From NCBI RefSeq assembly GCF_004798865.1, contig NW_025336481.1:27618863-27682862 (forward strand): a stretch of 64,000 nt of DNA, given 5' to 3'. This document shows positions 10,835-23,059 of the stretch, piece after piece. Each line of letters opens with the position of its first letter. Positions within the stretch are counted from its first letter, which is position 1. Source of the stretch: Varanus komodoensis (lineage: Eukaryota; Chordata; Lepidosauria; Squamata; Varanidae). Position numbers and translations under genes: made by a program. The notes beneath the pieces are model-generated. The model was not told the origin of the DNA. It ran no database searches and saw only the letters and a list, made by a program, of their open reading frames with translations.

Positions 10835-13800
10835 ACAGTGATACAATGCTGGGCAGGATGTGTTCCCAAGACCTCAGTAACAGCCAGGATCATGTGGGTG
10901 AAAGCTATCCTATAACACTGGCTTGCTCTGACTGCATTATCTGCTTCTAAATACATTCCTGACCTTGCCTTTAGCATAATTGCTGGCTCTAGGTCATTTG
11001 TTCCTGTTGCCAGCCTAGAAGTCCCCCAACTTGAAAATCCCAAGAGCTGTAGGCAACAGTGGAGACTGCTTATGAGAAATAAACTTTTGGTTTTCATGAT
11101 CATGCTCATTGTTTCATTCCCTTCCAGTCAGACCATAGAGTGAAAAAACAACGGGGAACATCGATGGTATAACTGGACCTTTTAGAGCTTTGTCAGTTGC
11201 ATCTCACCTGAAAGAAGGCATAAATGTTACACAAGATTTGTTATGAAAAAGAGAAATGTCAATAGCCTTCCCTGGTTTTGTTTTGTTTTGCAAACAGATT
11301 CTTGTCACAGACCTGCAACCACAGAAATGATTTCACCTATAAAAATATCCTTCAGTTCAATGACCATTTACTGTTCAAAAGCTTGATAAAGCCGATGGAA
11401 TGACTACTATAACATTTGATACAGAAAGAAGGCCTTTAATGTATACCCTTTGTTACACAAATGCTATTACATCCCATCCCCCTCCCTTGCATGCATACTA
11501 TAGACAGCTATCACCACATCTGTGTTGAATTTTGCTCTAATCTAATTCAGTCACTCTTGTGGAACTAATACTTTAAGAATTTGCCCTAAAAATAGCAAAT
11601 TGGAGTATTGCTTGTGCCACTTTACTCTCCAGAAAGAAAATGAAAGGTATAATTAGAGGAGAAATATGCTTCTGCAAATTAAAATCAGTTTCACTAGATA
11701 TTTTCCTAGGTTTTTAATGGAAATGTCTTCCTTTTAAAGATGAACTTAGGCACAAAAGATATTAGAGCAAATCCTTCATCTTTTTATGCCTGAGAAACTG
11801 TTTATTTCAGCAAGAACGATGTCTTTCTGAAGAGGAGCAACCCTATTTATAAAACAACATAGGGTTGCAGTAAGAGAATCAATGCCTCTACTAGAAATCA
11901 GGTGCAGAAGTGCTCTTCCAGAAAGCAATTCTGTGCAGGGTTTAATGGTGATTGAATGGCATTTGTGCACATGAGAATCCACCCTAGTGAAGAGCTGATG
12001 AACACCAGTAATACTTTCATTGGCCTTTTTACATATACACTGTGCTGAGATGTGCTGAGATCACTTTTTGCAGCGGCCTTACCAACTTGCCAGATAAACA
12101 CATGCAAACTTAGATTCTATCTGATATAATTCACCGTCCACGGATGTGCTTCTATTTACACATAAACTGCAGGAGTAAATGAAGAAACAGTCTTATAATG
12201 ATCAGAGAAGTAACCATGTTTGCTTGATGCAACAAAACCAAAGAGAGACACCATGTCCCTGGCTTATACTGGGGAAATCTGTTGCAAAAGGTCCTAACCA
12301 TATAAATAGACAATTTGATCCCTTATTCTTGTGTAGAAACTTGTTCTTGTTGTTCTGGGGACACACCTGAGCTCTGGGAGCCTTTTGTGCTGCTCAGATA
12401 GGATAGGAAGTGCAAAAAGTGGAAGAACATGATCACTTCCTGTCCAACTAAGTTGTTAGTACATAATTTTTCATGACTGCAATATATGGTACAATTTTGC
12501 TAATTCTGTGATGCTCTTCAGTGAACATATAAATCCTAATTCATTTTTTCCTCTCACAGGAACTGGGCAGGTTGAAGTACTCATTTGGGAAAACTTTTAG
12601 AGGAAAAAGCAAGTGATATTATTAAGTATACAGCTATCAGTATTAAAACAAAGAATAACTAATCCAACTGTTGGTCAAATGACTGGATAATACAAAGTAA
12701 AAATATGAAAGGTGGAAAGCAACATCTGCCAAGATCATGAGCCATTCCTGCAACAGCTGCACAAGCACCAATGTTTTTGATTGATATGTCAATGGTTTTG
12801 GACCCTGAGAGAACCCCTCAAGCCCCTTGTGACTTAATGTGGCAAAGTAACCAAGTGAGAATATGTGATTCGAAGGCAGGTGAGTGAGCAGACCATCAAC
12901 AAAATACCTCCATCTATTGGAGTTCACCAATTTAAAAGGAGAGAATGAACCAGAAGGAAGATGTTGCTTCTCAGTTTGCTCTGCCTGGCTGTCTCTTTTC
13001 TAAAATGAATGGCTAAGGGGAGAAGGACGCTAGGCCTGTCAAAGTTAAGGCAAAGCTAGTTCATAATGGCTGACCTGTGTCAGGTGCATCAGTCATCTGT
13101 AGTCCCACCCTTCAGTGGCACACAACAGGACTCTAAAGCAAGATTTAATCACACCAAGGTATTCTGGACACTTTTAAGCAAATACATGAACTATCCATAT
13201 GGAAGCTATAAAAACCACCCAAACTAACATTGATTTACTAGTCTGCACTCAACATAGCTGTCATCAAAATATTTGGCTAACTCCATTTGCCTGAAGCTAC
13301 AATCTGAAGAATACCAAAGCTGAGTTGGGAAGATTGCAGGAAGAAAAGGCCAGAGAGACCAAGAAAATTTCCCGGAAGTATAACCTGCTTTCTAAAGCAC
13401 TTTTTTCCCCCTAAAGAAAAAAATTGGGAAACTGGAGTGATGACACTAGTCTTTCATGTTTGCTGTTTGGATTAATGTGTATGTGAAGGGGTCATATACA
13501 TTCAAAGCTTTTCAGCCTATAAAGTAGCACTTCAACACACACTCACTGTGCACGATGTGAACTATGTCCACATCAGTCATATAAGAAGATAGCTGAATTC
13601 CAGCTCTGTTTTTATGCATATCTATGATATAGGACAATCAGCAAGTGCCTTATCTAAAAAATAGGTCCATTCCAAGCTCTCTGATCTGGATAGATATATT
13701 GTTGACACTGGATTACTAGACAGGCAGTTTGATGAAGTGCCCTTTTCAAATGAAAGATTATGATTGATTTGACCGGGCAGAACATAGCAATGCATTAGAC

Positions 13801-16090
13801 TGAAATGTCAGGGCATAGCAAGTTGGTCATGATAGTCATTATCTGAAAGTGTAATAAAAAATAAATTAAGGGCATTTTGGTGTTTCCTTAGGTATATAAA
13901 ACAGATGCCTGTGATACTACAAAGGCATGGAAAGATAAAACTATAAAAATCTGTCATAAAATTACCAGGCTAATAAGAAACAGATATCCAGCATGGAATG
14001 CTACTTGGATTTATGTTTGGCATCTGCTACCCCCCTTCCCCCCCAGTTCTCTGCACTGCAGCTAGAGCTAATCTCTCTTCTGGTCTTCTTTTGGTTATAA
14101 GGCAAGATTATATGGACAGCAAAGGCTTCTGTATTCATGTACAAAACCAATCAACAGCCAGAGCACCTTTACATAGGTACCTTAAGATGAGATATAGATC
14201 ATTCAAGGAGATTGAAGGGTTTCCACACTACCCAATATATCTGAATGCTTCTGTTTTTAACTTAATGATGCATATTCAGTCCATTTTACTCTTATAGGAA
14301 CATGTTCATCAGACCACTTTAACTTGCTGACAGGCAGTATTAAATACTGTCCTGCTCTTCAGGGTTTGACCCAAGATAATCAGAATCCATACATGCTTCT
14401 TCTAGCAACTGTCTGGGATAAGCCGCCATTACTCACCTTTAGGTGGCTGGGAAAAATTATACTGATCTGTTGAGCTATTAGTACAATCCCCTTTGCTATA
14501 GTCATAATGTAGATGTGTGATAAGGACATTCCATGCTGATGTGACCTAGTCCCAAATTGCACAAGGCTTCTCCCTTTCAAAATATTGGAAAGAAAAGAGC
14601 ACAACATGGCCCATTGTACTTGTATCCAATATTATAATCATGGTGGATGGGATATATCTACCTGCTTCTAAGTGAAAACAGAATCTCGAGCCATGGTAAG
14701 TATAGGTAAATAATATCTATGGCTTGGTTATTATTTCATGTAAGTAATTGAGGTATAAGTAGTTAAAGATATTGCAGTGCAATTTATTTCAATGGGAGAA
14801 TAGCTGTGAATGAATGTTCAAACAGACCATTACAAAAATCTGCTGTGATTTTATCCAGTTCCCATTGACCAGTTATAGGTGATGTTAACAGGTGTGTGAA
14901 GGCACCATCGCTCCTCCAGCCTTGTAGGGCTAGGGAAAGGTTTGCCTCCTCACCCATCCTGGTGGAGCTCTCTACTGTAAAGGGCAGAAGGCATCCCTTG
15001 CATTCAGATCTCCATCTTACATAAAATAAAGGTTAAGTTGGCAGGTGAAAAGGTGTGATATGCATTTAAATAAATACATACCTAAGCATTCTGCAGTATG
15101 AGGATAGTATAATTTTAGGCATGTTTCACAATATTGGGTATCATTTTCTCCCACTTGAGTATATAAGTACCACAGAACACTGGATAACAATATTCCTGAC
15201 CTCTGACTCCTTGCTCCAGTAACTGCTCCAGTGACTCCTGCTAACCATATTATGATTTATTTGCCTGAACCTCTATTTCCTTGGGCTATGGTAATTCAAG
15301 TCTTAAGGCCAGCCATTTCTGAAAGAGAGAAATAAGACTGCATATTGTTAATAGCACCTGTTTTATACCCATGCAATTCTTAATTGAGTTATTGTTCCAG
15401 TGTACCATTTTCCACACTTTCAACAAATTACCTGTAGGACAGCCAGAAGGCCTAACCCAAAAGACTAGAGCTGTTATGCCCTCATGTGAGCATGTCCAGA
15501 TTATAATATTAGTAATTACTTAATTGACCCCATAATGCTTGCAGATTTGCACAGGACAATAGGTATTGCCCACACATTTCTGCTAGAAATTGCAAATGAA
15601 TAGCTATTCTGAAATGTCAGTCCCTTTTGCCCTCACATGGAGTAAATATTTTTATAGCTCCTGCGGACTGTGTTCTTCACAGTAGAATGAAATATCTTTA
15701 ACCATTTTCAAATAATTCTTCCATTGCACTGAGCAGTTCTATTGTGTAGATAATTAGAAAGTTTGAAAAGCCATTACTGCTTTATCTACTTGGACGGTCT
15801 TAGATCTCCTCTACTTTGGCCATTGTAACATTCAGCTTTGTTTGAATCAGATGGATTTTTAAAATAATTGTTATTCTCAAGCGTATGGGGTGATTTCCTT
15901 TAACACCTTCAGTGTTTCCTGCCTCAAGTCTCCAGGCAGCATTAATTGCTTCAACAAAGAACTCCCATTGTATCCATCATATCCTAAACTTAAACAAACT
16001 CAAAGTGTTTCTGTCTCACTTTGTACAAGGTTGAATTAAACATAGCTGGAGCTGCAGATCAAAACATTCTTGTTAAATCCTCTGGCATTA
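10835..16090. other. Unassigned non-coding sequence
   Basis: About 5 kb with no recognised gene or LINE. TGTGCTGAGA is tandemly doubled at 12041-12060. An imperfect inverted repeat CAGGCAGTATT/AAATACTGTCCTG lies near 14331-14354. Frames reach only about 100 codons and look random. Parts near 11340-11760 and 15360-16050 have few recognisable repeats and could include conserved regulatory DNA, which one sequence cannot show. Confidence 0.45.
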
Positions 16091-16095
16091 TCTAT

Positions 16096-16185
16096 TTAAA
16101 GCTGCAACCCTAAATGCATTTACTTGAAAGTAAATCCTATTATACTCAGTGAGACTGCTTAGGATTTTTCTGCAACCCAATGAGG
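16096..16185. repeat. Short dispersed repeat (AGTAAATCCTATT type)
   Basis: The block GCTGCAACCCTAAATGCATT, then ACTTGAAAGTAAATCCTATT and CTCAGTGAGACTGCTTAGGA, belongs to a very common squamate dispersed repeat: AGTAAGTCCCATTGAAYTCA, then a GACTTACTTCTGAGTA-like block, then AGGATTGC. Related pieces are at 17374-17430, 53240-53303 and 57326-57385. Its class is not clear to me. Confidence 0.5.
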
Positions 16186-16852
16186 CAAGCCAGAACCCTC
16201 TGAATCCAAGAGGGTTATGGCATCACATGCACAACAGGAAGAAAATTGCAGCAATTGCTTCGATGGCTGATTTCAGTTATCTAAGTGTTCAGCCTTGGCG
16301 CATGAGCAAAGGAGGCTAAGGTGCTAGGTGGATAGTTTGTGTTCTAGTGGAGTCTGTGTCCTCCCCCTCTGCCCCCTTCATAATGCACAATTGCTTATAA
16401 GGCAGACATGAAAATGTATAACCTGAATAGTTAGGAATTGGGAATGAACAAGAAGATGCATTGATCTTTGAAGTGGGTCAACAGTTGTGAAATTTTGGAA
16501 TCAGCTGTGGATACCTTAAAATAGGGGTGGAATTTTTAAATAATAATTCTTTTTTTCAAAACAGACATTCCCATGGAGATAATTTTACATGGCACCATGT
16601 TGATGGTGAATGTGTTTGCAGCCAGCAATGGACAGTTCTTGAGCCTAGCTGGAGTATAAACTGAGACCAAAGTCTGCATTTGGCTTTTCAGCTGCAGGTT
16701 CTCCAGAGGTGGTGCATTGGGCGGTACATGCAGGCTAGAGTCTCAGATCTTTCAGTTAGAGCCCAGAATTCCTGGGAGGCCTCTGCCTCACCAACTTGCT
16801 ATCCATGGAAACTTGCTGAAATAAAGGTCAAGGAATCCTGAAGATCCCTGTT

Positions 16853-16934
16853 GCATCTACCTCATAGTTGTCTACTATAGTTGTCCCAACTTTCCATCAC
16901 CACATTTTTAATATTTTGCTCATTCTTTCTGTGA
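16853..16934. repeat. Copy 1 of an unnamed ~80-bp repeat
   Basis: Starts TGCATCTACCTCATAGTTG and continues CCCAACTTTCCATCACCACATTTTTAATATTTTG. The same text with a few differences recurs in the same orientation at 18161-18236. The matched part is about 75-80 bases; sequence on both sides differs. Confidence 0.65.
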
Positions 16935-17373
16935 TCCTCCTGGATTAGCTGTATCTTTGTCCACATGTATGCCACCTCCTTCTGGGTTTTTTTCCCCCTT
17001 CTCTTCTCAAAAGGTCTCCTCTCCCCTGCCATGCATCCCATTTTTACAAATAAGGTGGTCTTTCGGAGAATGCATCCTTTAAGCATGACTTTACAACATA
17101 TGTAAATAAGCATACACAAACTTTGTGTGTGGAGGTGGGGGTGAATCCAGGATATTTTTTGTACTTACCCTTACCATCCCAGCCTTAATAGAATTGCTCT
17201 GGGAATTATGGTACCAGAATACAGCAACATCATAAAGAGAGAGAAAAATTGAAAGAAACCGACAGGACCACCTACTTCTGCATGATGGTATCTTTGGAAT
17301 ATCTAGCTAATGGCGATATCTGGTTCCATTTGTTTTGCCTTTAATGCAATTTAATTTGTAAAATTATACAAAC

Positions 17374-17430
17374 TTGCCTGGGAGTAAGTCTGACTGAACT
17401 CAGCTGGGCTAAGTAAACACCCATAGGAAG
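17374..17430. repeat. Short dispersed repeat (same family as 16096)
   Basis: CTTGCCTGGGAGTAAGTCTGACTGAACTCAGCTGGGCTAAGTAAAC-like text, ending CACCCATAGG, is a clear member of the family at 16096-16185. Confidence 0.55.
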
Positions 17431-17770
17431 GGACCATTAGGTAGTGATATGGGGGCTGAGGTTGCTTAATGTAACCTTTGTGGTTAATTCTTTTTCTCAG
17501 ATAAGTACCTCATGGAGCTTTCCATACATGTACACACAACTTCAAGTATTCGCAAACTGATTGAGTGCTTGATTCACAGCTGCAATGCCAACATGTATTG
17601 AAACACTTGTAGTCAAAGCAATTATGGATTTGGCAGTCATCATATGGGCATTAGACTTATTTGGCTTTTTCAAGTCCTTCCTGAAGGACATTTTTTTCCT
17701 TCAGTAAGATAACTCTATAGAATTGAGTCCACTTGAGACCTACAGTAAGTTTACATTATATCCATTTAGC

Positions 17771-17794
17771 AATAATAATAATAATAATAATAAT
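17771..17794 (+). repeat. (AAT)n microsatellite
   Basis: Eight consecutive AAT units, an ordinary trinucleotide microsatellite. Confidence 0.95.
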
Positions 17795-18160
17795 AGGAAA
17801 ATAAAAGTCATCAACACTGTGTTCAAAAGGTTTGCCAGAATTTCTTATCAATAAATATTAACCACTATCTTTACTCAGTGAATTTTCTGCAAAGAAAAAT
17901 AATCTGAGTGTATTCTTGCCATTATTCATGTGTGTAGCCAATTAATATTGGGTAGTTTTCTAGGTGACAGTGCCCAATAAAATCAGGTGGTACAACTGCA
18001 AAAAATGAAAGAAAAGAGGTTGCATGGGACACCTCATTATGCATTTGGGAACTAATTGCAAGATAACCATCTTCTTGGTGTTTGGAGAAAGAGAACAGCT
18101 GTTTTGCAGCTGCACCTACCACAGCTGATGGCTTCTTTTCCTCACACATGGGACTTGGCT

Positions 18161-18236
18161 AGTGCATCTACCACATAGTTGACTATTCTCCCAACATTCC
18201 ATCACCTCATTTTTTATGTTTTGGTCCTTCTTTGTT
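18161..18236. repeat. Copy 2 of the unnamed ~80-bp repeat
   Basis: TGCATCTACCACATAGTTGAC is followed by CCCAACATTCCATCACCTCATTTTTTATGTTTTGG. It matches 16853-16934 with short gaps. The pair is 1.3 kb apart and in the same orientation. Confidence 0.65.
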
Positions 18237-18603
18237 TGAGCTTCATGGGAAATCTAGTGTTATTTCTGGAGGCTTTCTGTGGTGGGTCCCAGAATCCAAA
18301 GCAAGTGAAGCACATGGAGACCATATGCAGAGAAGAGAGCATAGATCTCAATATAGTCATTTTTACAAAGTACTGAAAGAGGGAATGTGGTGGAACAATT
18401 ATTCATGTGTTGGCATTGGACTTAGGAAATCTGATGAAAGTCTAATGCAAGCATCACTTGTGGGTATTGAACTCTTATCTCGAAAAGACAATTGCAATAA
18501 GTATTGTGAATCATTTGGTGCATCAAGGGCCTGAAACTAAGCATGCTTAATCAAAGAACAATTTATTATCAGATTATGTTCCCAGAAGTGTGCACAATAC
18601 AAC

Positions 18604-19113
18604 TAGAATCAAGTATTCATAAAGTTGGGAAGGGTATTGTAAGCCATCTAGACCACCCCCATGCTTGATACAGCAAACCTAGACCTAGAGCACAACCAAC
18701 AGATGCCTCTCCTGCCTCTGTTTGAAAAGGATAAAACCTCTACCCCTCCAATTCCATTTTCTAGCCACTTTCAGTTCAGAAGATTCTTACAATGTTCAAC
18801 CAAAACTCTACTCTCCTGTACCACATGTCCATTAGATCAAGCTGTACTTTCTATAGTAGCAGAAGACAAGCTTTTGAGCTCTTCTATGTGATATATGTCT
18901 TCCAAGAGTACTATAACAGCCTAATCTGTTCTCTTTTCCACACTAAACATATTAAGTCTTGTAGAACTAACTTTCCTAATAATTACTACCTTTGTTGCTC
19001 TCCTCTGAATCCATTCTAATACATTTACATACGTCTTAAATTGCAGTACCCAGAAACAATTACACCACTCCAGGTAAGGTCTGACCAGCACTAGCAACAA
19101 CAGGTCACATTAA
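18604..19113 (-). mobile_element. CR1 LINE 3' fragment
   Basis: Read on the plus strand it begins with a degenerate ATTCATAAAGTTGGGAAGG...CCATCTAGACCACCC block, the reverse complement of a CR1 3' end. It later has TTGCTCTCCTCTGAATCCATTC (18996-19017), CAGTACCCAGAAACAATTACACCACTCCAGGTAAGGTCTGACCAGC-type sequence, and ends near 19113. These are the usual blocks of CR1 3' regions in reverse order. No open frame is left. Confidence 0.7.
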
Positions 19114-19701
19114 AAAAAGGATGCAAACACCGGATCAGACCAAGCAATGTAAAGGATCTGTCCCTATATCTATTTTCAAAACACTACAAGACTTAGGAGT
19201 GTCACTCATAACATTATAGTTTCATTCATTTGCCCATCTGCCAATGTGATATATTCCACCTTCTCTCAGCAGTGCCCTTCTGCATTCTAAGTAGGGCAAA
19301 CAGGTCACTTTCTGCAATAAACAGACAAATGAACAGATGTAAATCTGACAACAGAAATAGCAATATTTAACACCAGCGGCAGAACATTTCTGCCTCTAGG
19401 ACATTCCATCATGGACTTTTAACTGGCCACTGTGGAGAAAAGAAACTTCAAAGGTAAAGTCTTTCTCAGCAAGAGGCTGTTGAGATCCATCAACAATTTT
19501 AATGCTGCCTAGAGGGTTGACTGATGATAAAGAACTTTTATCATATTACAAATGTTCATTGACTTGTCTACAACCTGGACTTTGTGTTGTGAATAGTAAC
19601 TATACTCTTAATTATCTTGCTAATAATGTGATTGCCACTGTCAATATTGCCTGAATTTAATTTTATGACTTCCCTGCTTGCCCTTGACCTTGCCTACACA
19701 T

Positions 19702-19732
19702 CACACACACACACACAAACACAGGAATATAA

Positions 19733-19792
<60 letters not shown>
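19702..19792 (+). repeat. (CA)n then (TA)n microsatellites
   Basis: CA repeats at 19702-19717, a short spacer, then an uninterrupted (TA)n tract from 19738 to 19792. The TA tract is self-complementary and probably polymorphic in length. Confidence 0.95.
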
Positions 19793-19794
<2 letters not shown>

Positions 19795-20267
19795 CCTGTC
19801 ATTTAATGTTAATTGATTTTAACTGGGGTTTTATTTTTTCAAATTGTTGGATGTTGCGGTGTTCTGTTTTATTCTACTTAGTTTTATTGTAAGACACTAG
19901 TAGTGGACAGGTTAGAAAAGCTTTTAATAAATAATAATAAATAAATGTATGGAAACCTGGTTCCATGTAATTGACTGCCCCCCACCCCAATATTTGTCTT
20001 TAGGATCATGCAAGACATTTGCTGTTTATGCAAAATAAAGTGGAGCAGTTATTTCTCCTGACTTGGAATGTCTGGGTCTGTTACATTTGCATTCAGTACA
20101 GTTGCATTCAGCTTTTTTCTTTCTGTTTTTGCCGTTGCATCACATTTTTTACACATAGTCAGCTTGTTATCAATTATGAAATTAAAATCCTTGCTATATG
20201 CTGCACTGCAAAAACACAAATACTTGTACAAACCACTGGTAATCCTTTCACTGTGTATGTATTCACT

Positions 20268-20330
20268 CCCCCCCCCCCCCCTTTCTTTTTCAAAACATCA
20301 ATTTTTTTTTTTTTTTTTTTGTTTTTTTTT
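20268..20330 (+). repeat. C14 run followed by interrupted poly-T
   Basis: Fourteen C (20268-20281), then pyrimidine-rich text and T19 and T9 runs separated by one G (20302-20330). It lies just upstream of the SINE fragment at 20351. Confidence 0.9.
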
Positions 20331-20350
20331 CAGTTAATGCCATTTTGTTA

Positions 20351-20522
20351 GGGTTCTAGTCCCCGCTCGGCCATGGAGCCAACTGGGTGACTTTGGGCCA
20401 GTCACAGACTCTCAGCCCAACCTACCTCACAGGGTTGTTGTTGTGGGGATAAGACAGAAGAGAATGATGTAAGCTGCCTTGAGCCCTTTGTAAGAAAAAG
20501 GCAGGATACAAATCAGAAAAAT
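20351..20522 (+). mobile_element. MIR-like (CORE-type) SINE, 5'-truncated
   Basis: Begins at the tRNA B-box-like GGTTCTAGTCC and continues GGGTGACTTTGGGCCAGTCAC (core) and ACCTACCTCACAGGGTTGTT. It ends with GTAAGCTGCCTTGAGCCC and an A-rich GGATACAAATC tail. This is the familiar lizard member of the MIR/CORE-SINE group. The A-box head is missing. The body is little damaged, so the copy may be fairly young. Confidence 0.8.
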
Positions 20523-20572
20523 TAGCCTGGGCCCAGACATTCATTCTATAAGGTCATTCTGAATATCATTGC

Positions 20573-20734
20573 CAGTGTTGGGGGCTCAAGTCAAGTGATT
20601 TACTACCAAGTCCGACTCAAGTCAGTTCCATAACTTGACTTGAATTCAACTTGGGAGTAATCAGCAAGCAGCTCCAGACTTGAGACTTGAGACTTAACTC
20701 GAGACTTGGAGTCAAGAACTTGAACGCATCACTT
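20573..20734. mobile_element. Small hAT-like non-autonomous element (MITE)
   Basis: Starts CAGTGTTGGGGGCTCAAGT and ends ACTTGAACGCATCACT, which are imperfect inverted termini. The body is built of ACTTGA/CAAGTC-type words on both strands, as in the widespread CAGTGTTGGGCAAGTC class of hAT MITEs. No coding capacity is present. An 8-bp target duplication could not be shown convincingly. Confidence 0.6.
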
Positions 20735-20739
20735 CTTCT

Positions 20740-21679
20740 TGCCTTCTGAGGTGCTACCCTTGCCATTGCTGATCATAATGGAGATTTCAGCATACTCGTA
20801 TGAAGTGCTTAATTTTGATTTTCCCTAGTGTATTCATTGTTTGGGTGCCCAAGTGCTTCCCTCTGTGTGATTATGATCTGAGTCACTTAAGCGCTAGGTG
20901 AACAATCAGAATACTTTTTAAAAATTCATGTGTAATGCATTTTGCAATTTTGTCTCTGTGTCTTGTGTGTGTGTGTGGTGTGTATGAGTTAGCCTTCAGC
21001 AATTAATTCTATTCACTATTCACTGCCTCAATAACAGAAAGCATCATTTCCACTAGGTTTGCTCTGCATGCTATGAATACATTAATATTAAAGATAATGC
21101 CACTTATTAAGGTTACTGATTGGATATAGATTCTGGCATTAAACAGCTGATCTAGACAGCTTGGAACAAACATAAAACACACATTAAATACAAACAACAA
21201 GGCACAATGCAGCAACAACTAACCATTCCACAAAACCACAGAGTAAACTGTCTCACAACAAAATGTGATGAACACTAGGACAAGGATTGCTGCAACAGCT
21301 GTCATGAGGATCTGATCTCTTTGTGTGCTGTGTGAAATTATAGTCAATAGTTCTATTCAGGTATTTATTTTAAAATCATGACAAGTGGGCCTAGCACAGG
21401 CACTTTGGCCCTACTCCTCTGGTCCAAACCTCCCTTTGCTGACAGGGGAATGTGTGAATAGAATGTGACAGCATGTTCAAATGAACATCCCTTAGCAACT
21501 TTCATAGTTACTTGGAGTAGAACAGTGAGTGGGCTGTGAGCTGAAGCAGTGGACTCAAATGCACAACTGTGTTAGACCTCAAAGAGAAGTGAAGAGTAAA
21601 GATGGGAAATGGTTGGGAATGATTACTGAAGTGTTGCTGAGCTGAAGCTGCAGAGATATATCTTTTCCTCCTTTTACAT
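20740..21679. other. Unassigned non-coding sequence
   Basis: No gene or repeat family is recognised other than a short GTGTGTGTGTG tract near 20967. The sequence ends in CTTTTACAT directly before the BovB 3' tail. Confidence 0.45.
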
Positions 21680-21704
21680 AGTTTTGTTGTTGTTAGTCGC
21701 GAAG

Positions 21705-22220
21705 TCATGTCCGACCCATCATGACCCCATGGGCAACATTCCTCCAGGCCCTCCTGTCCTCCACCATCTCCCAGAGTCCACCTAAGCTCACACCAACTGC
21801 TTCAGTGACTTCATCTAGCCACCTCATCCTCTGCTGTCCCCTTCTTCTTTTGCCATCTGTTGTTCCCAGCATTAGGCTCTTCTCCAGGGAGTTCTTCCTT
21901 CTCATTAGGTGGCCAAAGTATTTGAGTTTCATCTTCAGCATCTGGCCTTCCAAAGAGCAGTCAGGGTTGATCTCCTCTAGGACTGACCAGTTTGATAGCC
22001 TTGTGGTCCAAGGGACTCGCAGGAGTCTCCTCCAGCACCACAATTCAAAGGTCTCAATCCTTTTGCGCTCAGCCTTCCTTATGGTCCAGCTTTCACAGCC
22101 ATACATTGCAACTGGGAAAACCATAGCCTTGCCTATATGCACTTTTGTTGGCAGGGTGATGTCTCTCCTTTTAATATGCTGTCTAGATTTGCCATAACTT
22201 TCCTCTCCAGGAGCAAGCAT
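21705..22220 (-). pseudogene. BovB copy 1: C-terminal domain
   Basis: A 171-codon segment with MVFPVAMYGCESWTIRKAE, FELWCWRRLLRVPWTTR and LKYFGHLMRR, ending WRNVAHGVMMGRT. These are the usual C-terminal blocks of the RTE-BovB ORF, thought to help bind nucleic acid. It overlaps the RT core segment by about 90 bases in another frame. It ends 25 bases before the 3' tail. Confidence 0.92.
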
Positions 22221-22933
22221 CTTTTAATTTCTTGACTGCAGTCCCCATCTGCGGTGATCTTGGAGCCCAGGAAAATAAAATCTCTCACTACCTCCATTTC
22301 TTCCCCATCTATTTGCCAGGAAGTGAGAGGACCGGATGCCATGATCTTAGTTTTCTTAATGTTGAGTTTCAAGCCAACTTTTGCGCTCTCCTCCTTCACC
22401 CATATCAAGAGGCTCTTTAGTTCCTCTTCACTTTCTGCCATGAGAGTGGTATCATCTGCATATCTGAGGTTGTTGATATTTCTCCCAGCAATCTTAATTC
22501 CAACTGGTGATTCATCTAGCCCTGCCTTTCTCATGATGTGCTCTGCATATACGTTAAATAGGCAGGGCGACAGTATACAGCCTTGCCGAACTCCTTTCTC
22601 AATTTTGAACCAATCAGTGGTTCCGTACCCAGTTCTCAGTGTTGTTTCTTGACCCACATATAGGTTTTTCAAGAGACACATAAGATGGTCTGGTACTCCC
22701 ATCTCTTTAAGAACTTGCCACAATTTGTTGTGATCCACACAATCCAAGGCTTTAGCATAGTCAATGAAGCAGAAGTAGATGTTTTTCTGGTACTCCCTAG
22801 CTTTCTCCATGATCCAGTGTATGTTGGCAATTTGATCTCTAGTTCCTCTCCCTCTTCGCAATCCTGCCTGTACTTCTGGTAGTTCTCGGTCCACATCCTG
22901 CTGGAGCCTAGCTTGTAGAATTTTGAGCATCAC
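22133..22933 (-). pseudogene. BovB copy 1: reverse transcriptase core
   Basis: A 266-codon open segment with the RT motifs in order: FIDYAKALDCVDH (residues 56-68, first catalytic Asp at 58), GVRQGCILSP (114-123), the catalytic YADD box (158-161) and GLKLNIKKTKIM. The enzyme would copy LINE RNA into DNA at the nicked target. All three catalytic aspartates are present. The frame is lost at the end: the tail LKGETSPCQQKCI is out of frame relative to copy 2, which reads LKSRNISLPTKVH at that place. The next frame starts within 90 bases. Confidence 0.93.
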
Positions 22934-23059
22934 TTTGCTAGCATGTGAAATGAGTGCAATGGTGCGGTAGTTTGAACATTCTTTGGCATTGCCGTTCTTT
23001 GGGATCAGAATGTCAACTGACCTTTTCCCATCCTGTGGCCACTGTTGAGTTTTCCAGAT

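Noticed and set aside
19738-19792. TA tract and neighbouring runs as a matrix-attachment site or origin
   Set aside because: Only simple sequence is visible; nothing separates it from an ordinary microsatellite.
21721-22197. Plus-strand frame of 158 codons (and similar ones at 22254-22652, 58831-59259 and 59214-59702)
   Set aside because: These lie opposite the BovB ORF and arise as mirror frames of its coding strand; their translations contain no known domain.
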